From JADLFV01 sp964471555 (GTDB taxonomy: Bacteria > Planctomycetota > Phycisphaerae > Phycisphaerales > Phycisphaeraceae), in the NCBI GenBank assembly GCA_964471555.1, contig CAYYGM010000050.1:1-28439 (forward strand): a stretch of 28,439 nt of DNA, given 5' to 3'. Position 1 is the stretch's first letter. The number at the start of each line of letters is the position of its first letter. A program made the position numbers and the translations under genes. Below the pieces are notes generated by a model. That model saw only the letters and a program-made list of their open reading frames with translations, had not been told where the DNA came from and did no database searches. Below are positions 1 through 6,548 of this stretch, one piece after another.

Positions 1-1
1 G

Positions 2-28
2 CTCTGCGTCCTCTGTGTTCTCTGCGGT
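2..28. repeat. Three tandem 9-bp units at the left edge
   Basis: Three near-identical 9-bp units, CTCTGCGTC, CTCTGTGTT and CTCTGCGGT, follow each other without gaps just downstream of the sulfatase stop codon. I see no gene between the window edge and that stop. Similar short CTCTGCG-type strings are common between genes in some environmental bacterial genomes (from memory, not searched). The array may continue left of the window. Confidence 0.5.
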
Positions 29-52
29 GAATTCCGGTTCTTTTAGGAGCTT

Positions 53-1393
53 TTAGAGCTTCTCGCAGGGAATCCGGCACGGTTCGCTGAGCGTGACGGT
101 GTCTGCGTCGCGGGGATCGAGGCCGTCCTGCGGATTCAACACTGCGCCGGCGGGCAGCGGGAGATAGCCTTCACACAAAGGGTCGTGCGTGTCGCGCATC
201 CAGCGATCCAGGCGCTGACGCAGATCCTGCAGCACGTCGGCGTAACGCGGGTCGTCGATCAGGTTGTGACTTTCGCCCGGATCGAACACCAGGTCGTACA
301 ACTGTTGCTTCTGCACCGGGTGATCCTTCCAATTGTGTTCCAGCCACAGGCTCTTGCTCTGACCTGCATCACAATTGGGCAACACGGGCAGATCGCGCGG
401 CTGGAAGCGGCGAATGTATTTGTAACGCTCGCTGCGCACGCAACGCATCGGCTCCACTGCCGCATGCACGTTGACCTCGGCAAAGATTGTTTCGTGCAGT
501 TGTTCACAGTCACCGCGCAACAGCGGAAGCAGGCTATTGCCCTGCAGCCAGGCGGGTTTGTCGATGCCGATCAGCTCGCAGATGGTGGGAAACAGGTCGG
601 TGTGACTGACCATGGCATCGATCACGCGGCCGCCGCGCAGGCAATCTTCGGGGCCGCGCAGCATGAGCATGACGCCGATGCCGTGATCGGTGAGGTTGCA
701 CTTCATGTCGGGGAAGGCGATGCCGTGATCGGTGGTGAGAATGACGATCGTGCTGTCGGCAAGACCCGCCTTGTCCAGGGCATCGAGCACCGTGCCGATC
801 CCGTCGTCGAGCAACTTGGCTGAAGCGACAAATCCCGCAAAATCTTCACGGACCCGCGGCGAGTCGGGCAAAGGAGCCGGCGGCAGGACGTAACGCGCCT
901 CATCGGCGTCGACTGGCGGGAAGCGGCGATGCGTGTCGAAAAAGCCCACGGACAGAAAAAACGGTTGATCGTGTTCGCCGCGTAGAAAATCAGCCGCGGC
1001 CTGCGCAATTGTCTCGCTCGACTTCTCATCACGAACCAGCAGCCGATCGTAACCGAGCACCTCCAGCCGATCCTTGGCCGTCACGTGCTGCACGCCGGAC
1101 AGCGCGGTGGTGTAACCGGCTTTTTTGAGGGTGAAATTGATGTGCTGGTTGTAGTCGGCCATGGCAAAGCCGCGGTGGGCCAGGCCGAACATGCCCGCAC
1201 TGTGGGCGCACTGTCCGGTGAGCAGCGCGGCGCGGCTGGGCGAGCAGGTGGGGTTGGCGCAGAAGGCTTTGCGGAAGAGCACCGACTGCTCAGCGAAGCG
1301 TTGGATGTTGGGGGTTGGCACGGCGTAGCCGTAGGGCGAGACGTAGCGGCCGGTGTCGTGGGAATGGATGTAGAGGACGTTGAGTTTTTTCAT
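53..1393 (-). CDS. Sulfatase, sulfamidase (heparan N-sulfatase)-like, without signal peptide
   Basis: A 446-residue type I sulfatase that should hydrolyse sulfate esters or N-sulfates on sugars. The maturation motif C50-S-P-S-R54 (Cys to formylglycine) is followed by A-A-L-L-T-G, as in the family. D13 in the N-terminal I-H-S-H-D-T-G segment and D222-H223 in T-T-D-H-G-I-A-F-P are probable metal and substrate ligands. The H-S-A-G-M-F-G-L, F-F-L-S-V-G-F and H-G-I-A-F-P segments recall human sulfamidase more than arylsulfatase A. The start is placed at the ATG ending at 1393 because it overlaps the upstream stop as ATGA, which implies translational coupling. An in-frame ATG 51 nt upstream would add 17 basic residues inside the preceding gene. 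Neither start gives a signal peptide, which is unusual for planctomycete sulfatases and suggests a cytoplasmic enzyme acting on imported sugars. Substrate is unproven. Confidence 0.93.
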   Translation of the reverse strand: MKKLNVLYIHSHDTGRYVSPYGYAVPTPNIQRFAEQSVLFRKAFCANPTCSPSRAALLTGQCAHSAGMFGLAHRGFAMADYNQHINFTLKKAGYTTALSGVQHVTAKDRLEVLGYDRLLVRDEKSSETIAQAAADFLRGEHDQPFFLSVGFFDTHRRFPPVDADEARYVLPPAPLPDSPRVREDFAGFVASAKLLDDGIGTVLDALDKAGLADSTIVILTTDHGIAFPDMKCNLTDHGIGVMLMLRGPEDCLRGGRVIDAMVSHTDLFPTICELIGIDKPAWLQGNSLLPLLRGDCEQLHETIFAEVNVHAAVEPMRCVRSERYKYIRRFQPRDLPVLPNCDAGQSKSLWLEHNWKDHPVQKQQLYDLVFDPGESHNLIDDPRYADVLQDLRQRLDRWMRDTHDPLCEGYLPLPAGAVLNPQDGLDPRDADTVTLSEPCRIPCEKL

Positions 1394-2916
1394 GCCGGAT
1401 TTCTGCGAGTGCGGGCGGGAACGATGAGCCAGAGCACGCACCATAGCATCGCGGCAGCGGGTTCGGGGATCAAACCTGTCAAGGAGCCCAGCGCGTTGTG
1501 GGAGATCATGTCCAGGTCGATGATGGCATCGGCGTTGGGGCCGAAGAATTGCAACGAGTCGAGGGTGAATGTGCTGTTGGGGATGATGTGGCCGTCGCCG
1601 TCAACCCAGCCTTCCCATTGGCTGTCATCTTCGAGGTTCCATTCATAGAGGTGCCACTGGCCGTCGGCGATCAGGGATTGGCGGACGCTGCGGTCGCTGG
1701 TGACGTTGTTGATGTCATCGATGGCGATGGCGGTTTCGACGCCTGCGGTGGAGGTGCGGGCCCAGAAGCCGACGTATCCGCTGGTGGCGCGGCTGATATT
1801 TTGTGATTTGCTGGCCGATGAGCCGGAGACGTGGCGCACGAGCCAGCCGTTGGCATCGCCGGCATCGTCTTTGATCGTGAGACGTTGGTACCAGCCGCGT
1901 TGGAATGCCTGATCGCTTTGGATCACCTGGCTGCTGGAACTACTGAGCACACCTTCGGTGCTGCCGGAGTAGGTGGGGCTGAGGGAGAAGGTGGAGCGAT
2001 CGCCGGCGTAGAAGTCGGCAAAGACGATGCTGTCGCGCGGCTGGGTGCTTGGGCCGGCAAACAAGGCGAGATTGGTGCCCACGGAGCGCGGCGAACCATC
2101 GGAGGGGCTGTTGAGCACTTGCGATGATGAACCCGGGCGCAGCACCATGGTGCTGGAGCCGCCGCCGTCGAGGTTGATCGCATCGGTGACGCCGTACTGG
2201 ATCAGCAGGTTGGCGGTTTCGAAGCTGGTCATGCCTTCGCTGAAGCCGCTTTGCCTGCCGTCGACGACCATGAGCACCAGCTTGCGGTCTGCGGTGATGC
2301 CGGCCACGGTGCGCGGGTGCAACAACGTAGGCTCGCCATAGCTGACCGCCCCGGCGGTGACGACGCCGTTGGTGACGATGCGTTCGCTGCCGCTGACGGC
2401 GTTGTAGAGCGGGATGGAAGGAATGGTGGCTGATCCGTTGGGCTGACTGAAATCGCGGCTGACGATCTGGGCGATGTTGTCGGCCGAGATGTTGAGCGTG
2501 GGCCAGGGGCGCGAGTAGTCGCTGTTTTCACCGAAAGGTGAATAGACATCGCCCTGTGAAGCAACCAGCCCGCGGTTGGTGGCATTGGAGCCGGAGACGA
2601 TGTAGAAGGAAGCGTTGATGCCCGCCTGGGCGCCGACGCTGTTGACGAAGGAGGGCGTGGTGCGGATGGTGCTTTCCAGCGAAGCCGAGCCGTTGCTGGG
2701 TGTGACCAGGAAGCTGAGCTGCGGATCGGTCAGGTCGATCTCGAGGATGTGGATGCTCAACTCGCGGGGCACGGTTTGCACGCGATGGGTGTAGGTGACG
2801 CCGGAGAACGGCTGCGTCGTGGTGGAATAAGCCAGGGCCCGGCATTGCTGGACTGCGCCGAATGTCGCCAGTCCCAGAACTGACCATGCGATCATGGCAT
2901 GACAGAACTTACTCAT
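1390..2916 (-). CDS. Exported phosphodiester glycosidase family protein (NAGPA/DUF2233) with PEP-CTERM anchor
   Basis: A 508-residue exported protein. Residues 1-28 form a signal peptide ending in R-A-L-A. Residues about 40-290 carry the motifs of the phosphodiester glycosidase family related to the mammalian mannose-6-phosphate uncovering enzyme: INASFY (100-105), HPRTVAGI (200-207), VDGRQ (218-222) and NLDGGGSS (248-255). These enzymes cleave sugar-1-phosphodiester bonds. Residues about 295-475 look like a beta-sandwich carbohydrate-binding module with many Trp and Ser. The end is IPEP, a hydrophobic stretch and a basic tail, a PEP-CTERM sorting signal. It is first in an operon with the sulfatase, whose ATG overlaps this stop. 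A weak GAGGCG ribosome site lies about 7 nt before the ATG. The pairing suggests a role on a sulfated or phosphorylated polysaccharide (inference). Confidence 0.9.
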   Translation of the reverse strand: MSKFCHAMIAWSVLGLATFGAVQQCRALAYSTTTQPFSGVTYTHRVQTVPRELSIHILEIDLTDPQLSFLVTPSNGSASLESTIRTTPSFVNSVGAQAGINASFYIVSGSNATNRGLVASQGDVYSPFGENSDYSRPWPTLNISADNIAQIVSRDFSQPNGSATIPSIPLYNAVSGSERIVTNGVVTAGAVSYGEPTLLHPRTVAGITADRKLVLMVVDGRQSGFSEGMTSFETANLLIQYGVTDAINLDGGGSSTMVLRPGSSSQVLNSPSDGSPRSVGTNLALFAGPSTQPRDSIVFADFYAGDRSTFSLSPTYSGSTEGVLSSSSSQVIQSDQAFQRGWYQRLTIKDDAGDANGWLVRHVSGSSASKSQNISRATSGYVGFWARTSTAGVETAIAIDDINNVTSDRSVRQSLIADGQWHLYEWNLEDDSQWEGWVDGDGHIIPNSTFTLDSLQFFGPNADAIIDLDMISHNALGSLTGLIPEPAAAMLWCVLWLIVPARTRRNPA

Positions 2917-3081
2917 GACATCGCCTCACAAAATAAATTGTTGATGTTTCACCCCACACGCATGCGAATCTGGAACCCACTACCCAGCCTGCCGCAGCGG
3001 TCGCAGGCAGACCTTCATGATAACGGTTCACCCCTCGAGAACCTAGCTTTTTCTGGCCAAAACGAGGCGGCAAACCGTCCT

Positions 3082-3095
3082 GCTAAACGTTTAGC
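3082..3095. promoter_or_regulatory. LacI-family-type operator palindrome
   Basis: GCTAAACGTTTAGC is a perfect 14-bp palindrome centred on CG with AAACGTTT in the middle, the hallmark of LacI/PurR/CcpA-type operators. It lies between the divergent glycosidase-sulfatase operon (starts at 2916) and the receiver gene (starts at 3147), just upstream of the receiver gene's likely -35 box. No LacI-family gene is in this window. The rest of the 2917-3146 spacer holds no gene. Confidence 0.5.
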
Positions 3096-3108
3096 GGGGA
3101 AGTCCTGA

Positions 3109-3137
3109 TTGCAAAAGCCCCGGTCCGGCCGCATAAT
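3109..3137 (+). promoter_or_regulatory. Putative sigma-70 promoter of the receiver gene
   Basis: TTGCAA (3109-3114), a 17-bp spacer and CATAAT (3132-3137) fit a housekeeping promoter. Transcription would begin only a few bases before the ATG at 3147, so the message may be leaderless; no good ribosome site is visible. Confidence 0.35.
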
Positions 3138-3146
3138 GGGCGAACT

Positions 3147-3536
3147 ATGGCTGAACAGACAGAAGAATTGCGTTTGGCCGGCAAAAAAATCCTCGTCGTC
3201 GATGACGACGTGGAGGTGAGAGCCGCGATCGACAACGCCCTGCAGGCTGAGGGAGCCCTGACCCAGACCTGCGGCGACGGCAACACCGCCGTGCGTATCT
3301 GCGAAACCGAGCCGCCGGAACTGGTGGTGCTGGACATGATGCTGCCCAAGCGGTCCGGCTTCCTGGTGCTGGAACGGATCAAAACACTGCCCAATCCGCC
3401 GCGGGTGATCATGGTCACCGCCAACGAGGGCAAGCGACATCAGCAGTATGCCGAGAGCATCGGCGTTGACGGCTACCTGCTCAAGCCGGTCCGCCTGGAG
3501 CGGCTGATCACGCTGGCCCGCGATCTGCTGGGCTGA
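3147..3536 (+). CDS. Stand-alone response regulator receiver domain protein
   Basis: A 129-residue CheY-like receiver domain with no output domain. It shows the acidic cluster D19-D20-D21, the phospho-acceptor D63 in V-V-L-D-M-M-L-P, the switch residue T91 in M-V-T-A-N, and K113 in Y-L-L-K-P. It should accept phosphate from a histidine kinase and act through protein contacts. No kinase or output partner is adjacent, so the pathway cannot be named. The residues before the first strand are a short polar extension. It is transcribed away from the glycosidase-sulfatase operon and followed by a repeat-bearing spacer, so it appears monocistronic. Confidence 0.93.
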   Translation: MAEQTEELRLAGKKILVVDDDVEVRAAIDNALQAEGALTQTCGDGNTAVRICETEPPELVVLDMMLPKRSGFLVLERIKTLPNPPRVIMVTANEGKRHQQYAESIGVDGYLLKPVRLERLITLARDLLG

Positions 3537-3540
3537 GTCA

Positions 3541-3730
3541 GGGATTAGGGAATAGGCAGTAGGCAGTAGGCAGTAGGGTGCCGGATCGTGGCGCCGGTGG
3601 TTGTTCTGTGTCCGCACGCAAGACGGAGATGGGCAGCAAAGCTGCCCCGCTAAATAAAAAATCTTCCCTCTGACATCCGCCTTCTGCCCTCCGCTCCCCT
3701 ACTGCTCACTGCCTACTGCCTGCTGCCCGC
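3541..3730. repeat. Intergenic element with 7-bp tandem repeats and inverted partner
   Basis: The 263-bp spacer after the receiver gene has no convincing gene. Three tandem copies of AGGCAGT occupy 3554-3574. The opposite orientation, built from CTACTGC/CACTGCC units, appears at about 3697-3728, so the two ends can pair as an imperfect inverted repeat around a roughly 120-bp core. The core contains an A-rich patch (about 3652-3661). This may be a small dispersed repeat element. Confidence 0.5.
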
Positions 3731-3758
3731 CTGCCTTTTCCCGTAACCTCGCTTGACC

Positions 3759-3797
3759 TATACTGTTGGCGGTACTGAACAGGGATTTTCCCGGAGG
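3759..3797 (+). promoter_or_regulatory. Putative -10 box and strong ribosome binding site before the 3806 gene
   Basis: TATACT at 3759-3764 is a good -10 hexamer without a clear -35. GGAGG at 3793-3797 is a full Shine-Dalgarno site: 2 nt before the first ATG (3800) and 8 nt before the second (3806), which favours the second start. Confidence 0.35.
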
Positions 3798-3805
3798 CTA
3801 TGGCT

Positions 3806-5068
3806 ATGGCTCGAACCGCAAGAATGCTGGCTCTGCTGGTTCTCTGCGGCATCCTGATCTGGACCGTGCCAATGGTTCTGGCCCGTCAGGCTACCGTCAC
3901 CACCAAGAGCGGCAACACACTCACCGGTGAACTGCTCACCGAAGACAACAACCAGGTCGTCCTGGAGATCGCCGGCATCCGCACGCCCATCCCCCGCGCC
4001 GACATCGAAAAGATGGAGAAGCTTCGCACCCCGCAGGAGGAATACGAGAAGCGCCGCGCGGATCTGCCGGACGAAGACTACGAAGGCCGCTATCAGTTGG
4101 CCTACGACATGTTCGACAAGAAAAACTACACGCAAAGCCTGACCGAACTGGCGGCGCTCAAGAAGGACTTCCCCGATCAGCAGACCGCCATCGATCGCCT
4201 GACCCTGCTGGTCAACCAGCGCATGAAGCTGGAGCAGATGGAGCAGCAGAAACCCACCACCATCACGGTCACCCCGAGTTCGACGACCACCTCGCCCGCC
4301 GCGACGCAGCCGACGACGCAGCCGGCCGAAACCACCCGTCAACCCTACCTGACCGAGCAACAGATCAACACCATCCGCCTGTGGGAATTGCCCACCGATC
4401 TGGAAGCCGCCAAGCCGCGGGTGTTCGTGCCCAAGGACGTGCTGGATGAACTGTTCAACAAGTACCAGTCCGACGATCGCGTACCCAAGGGATTCGAAGC
4501 CCAGCGTGCTTTCCGCACCCAGCCGGGCTGGCAGCAGTTGGAGTTGATCTTCCAGCTCAAGGCCCGCGATCTGTATGACAAGATCGAAGTCCGCGAGGAT
4601 CCCGCCCCGCTGCGCGAGTTCCGCCGCACCATCAACCCAGCCTACGTCGCACGCTACTTCCGCACCCAGTTCGGCACCGGCCAGATCGAAGGACTCAAGC
4701 TCCTGGCCCAGGACATCGGCTCCACCGCCGAGGCCTACACCAACTTCTACATCCTCTCCACTGCCGAGCACGCCGGCCACAAGTTCATCGACCGCGCTCA
4801 GCCCACCGAATCGCTGATGCTGCAATGGGGTCTGCCTCGTGAGGACGCCAAGTACCCCGCCCCCGAACTCTCGGGCTGGCGGCCGTTCTTCCGCGGGACG
4901 GACGATCCGGTGTATCAGAACTACCTGGCCTGGATCGAATCGCTGTACGACAAGCCGGACTACGGCATCACCTACCCGCCGCCTCCGCCGCCGTCGCCGG
5001 AAACGCCCGCCCAGCCCGCCGCCGGCGCGACGCCACCGCCTGCACCAGCCGCAAAACCCGCTCCCTGA
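3806..5068 (+). CDS. Exported protein of unknown function, Pro/Thr-rich linker and Pro-rich tail
   Basis: About 420 residues with an N-terminal hydrophobic segment (residues about 7-27) that is a signal peptide or membrane anchor. A small beta domain follows (about 30-75; T-V-T-T-K-S-G-N-T-L-T-G-E then a strand ending P-R-A-D-I-E-K), like SH3-type domains common in planctomycete exported proteins. Then comes a helical TPR-like pair (about 90-140), a Thr/Pro/Ser linker (about 150-180), and a C-terminal domain (about 190-395) whose end, G-T-D-D-P-V-Y-Q-N-Y-L-A-W-I, resembles the tail of planctomycete cytochrome-like domains. There is no CxxCH haem motif; the only cysteine is in the signal segment. 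The last 35 residues are Pro/Ala-rich. I do not recognise a function. It lies 50 bp before the lipoprotein gene, probably in one operon. Confidence 0.8.
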   Translation: MARTARMLALLVLCGILIWTVPMVLARQATVTTKSGNTLTGELLTEDNNQVVLEIAGIRTPIPRADIEKMEKLRTPQEEYEKRRADLPDEDYEGRYQLAYDMFDKKNYTQSLTELAALKKDFPDQQTAIDRLTLLVNQRMKLEQMEQQKPTTITVTPSSTTTSPAATQPTTQPAETTRQPYLTEQQINTIRLWELPTDLEAAKPRVFVPKDVLDELFNKYQSDDRVPKGFEAQRAFRTQPGWQQLELIFQLKARDLYDKIEVREDPAPLREFRRTINPAYVARYFRTQFGTGQIEGLKLLAQDIGSTAEAYTNFYILSTAEHAGHKFIDRAQPTESLMLQWGLPREDAKYPAPELSGWRPFFRGTDDPVYQNYLAWIESLYDKPDYGITYPPPPPPSPETPAQPAAGATPPPAPAAKPAP

Positions 5069-5118
5069 ATCCGCCTTATGATGGCGCCCAGTGCCAATCC
5101 GCGAAAGGACCATACGCC

Positions 5119-6444
5119 GTGCCCAAGACCCTCTTGATCCTGTCCGCCCTCCTGCTGGCCGCCTTCAGCCTGACCGCCTGCGATCAGCAATCCTCACAGA
5201 ATCCCAGCAGCGCGCAAGCCAAACTGGATAACGCCCTGAGCCTCTTCGGCGTCGCCGAGCGCGGCTTCGTCGATGCCGCCCGGGGCGATGCCCTGCCCGT
5301 AGACATTCAGGCTTTCCGCCAGGACCAGCTTGCCAAGGCGGCCACCGATTTGCAGGCGGTGATCAGCAGTGGCTCGCCGGAGCAGAAGGCCATCGCCAGC
5401 AAGCTGCTGGCCTCGATCAAGCAGTCGGCCGCCCGCTACGCCACCCGCGACGCGCTGGCTGAGTTTGCTGCCATCTCCGCCCGCTCGCCGGTGCTGATCG
5501 CTTCGCTGCAGGCAGCCGAGCGGGCCAGCACTGAGCTTGCGGCCAGCGACGTGGACTACGACGCCCAGTTGGCCCAGTTGGCTGCCGACGCCAACACCCT
5601 GGCCCAGCAGCAGACACAGCTTCAGCAGCAGGCCGACGCCCTGGTGCAGCAGCAGACGCAGGCTCAGGCCCAACAGAAAGCCGAGCAGCAGAAGGCCAGC
5701 GCCGCCCTGGCCCAGGCTGAGACGCAGCGTCAGGCTGCCTTCGTGGCGGAAAACGTGAACCAGAAGATGACCCAGCAGGATGCCGCCGACGTTTCGCAGC
5801 GCAGCAGTGCCCAGGCCAGCGCCGAAGCGGAGAAGCAGCAGGTGCAGATCGACATGCTGCAGCGGCGTCTGGATGTGGTCAACACCCAGTTGGCCACCGT
5901 CGCCTCGCAGATCGCCAACCTCAAGCAGCAGGCGGATCAGACGCGCCAGATGCAGACGGACGCGGCCGCCAAGCTGGCGCAACTGCAGAAGACGCGCGAT
6001 GATCAGGCTGCCGCCCTCAAGGATGAGTTCGACAAGCTGGTGGCGGTGTATCAGACCAGCGTGAGCCAGCCGCTGACCCAGGCGGCCGCCGAAGCCGCCG
6101 AAGCGACGAAGCTGCTGGCCTCGGCCGGCGGGCAGGATCTCTTGGCAGCCCGCGTAGATGAAGCGCACATCAACAGCCAGCACGCCATCGTGACTGCGAC
6201 CTGTGCCGGCACGGTGGGCATGCTGGCCAACGTGTCGCAGGCTGCCAACCTGGCCCAGGCTGCGGAGTACAAGGCCGCGTATGACCAGTTGAAGACCGAA
6301 TACGATCAGGCCGCCGCCGCTGCCGATGAAGCGATCAAGGCCGGCCTTGAAATGGCCGGCTCGGTCAACGGCGACGCCGCCGCCGCCATGGCCCAGCGCC
6401 TGCAACAGTACCAGAAGGCCCTGAAGGCCAACGCCCTCAAGTAA
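5119..6444 (+). CDS. Gln/Ala-rich coiled-coil lipoprotein of unknown function
   Basis: 441 residues beginning at a GTG, chosen because GAAAGGA stands about 9 nt upstream and the next residues form a lipoprotein signal: hydrophobic core then L-T-A-C21, the lipobox cysteine, followed by D22 (an inner-membrane retention residue in E. coli; unknown here). Residues about 130-310 are almost entirely Ala, Gln, Leu, Lys and Asp in heptad-like order with many Q-Q-Q runs, predicting a long coiled coil. The C-terminal third is also helical and Ala-rich, with two further cysteines' worth of sequence absent apart from one near A-T-C-A-G. It probably forms a periplasmic rod or spacer. It follows the 3806 gene closely and is followed by a probable terminator. 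Confidence 0.82.
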   Translation: MPKTLLILSALLLAAFSLTACDQQSSQNPSSAQAKLDNALSLFGVAERGFVDAARGDALPVDIQAFRQDQLAKAATDLQAVISSGSPEQKAIASKLLASIKQSAARYATRDALAEFAAISARSPVLIASLQAAERASTELAASDVDYDAQLAQLAADANTLAQQQTQLQQQADALVQQQTQAQAQQKAEQQKASAALAQAETQRQAAFVAENVNQKMTQQDAADVSQRSSAQASAEAEKQQVQIDMLQRRLDVVNTQLATVASQIANLKQQADQTRQMQTDAAAKLAQLQKTRDDQAAALKDEFDKLVAVYQTSVSQPLTQAAAEAAEATKLLASAGGQDLLAARVDEAHINSQHAIVTATCAGTVGMLANVSQAANLAQAAEYKAAYDQLKTEYDQAAAAADEAIKAGLEMAGSVNGDAAAAMAQRLQQYQKALKANALK

Positions 6445-6470
6445 ACCTCGCTGAAATCACTTGTTTGTCT

Positions 6471-6540
6471 GGCCGCTTGCGGCTTCGCGGAACCGTCCCC
6501 TCAAGCGGGATGCCACACCAAGCTGCAAGCGGCTGTGTTT
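6471..6540. terminator. Long inverted repeat, probable bidirectional terminator
   Basis: The arm at 6471-6485 and the arm at 6520-6534 match as an inverted repeat at 13 of 15 positions, with GCCGCTTGC at its core. The right arm is followed by GTGTTTT on the plus strand. It lies between the convergent lipoprotein and gyrA stop codons. Confidence 0.4.
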
Positions 6541-6548
6541 TCGAGTCG

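Noticed and set aside
3758..5113. Open frame of 451 residues opposite the 3806 gene
   Set aside because: Gly/Arg-rich translation without motifs; the plus-strand gene has a ribosome site and signal peptide.
5194..6405. Open frame of 403 residues opposite the lipoprotein
   Set aside because: Leu/Gly/His-rich mirror of the Gln/Ala coiled coil; no start signal.
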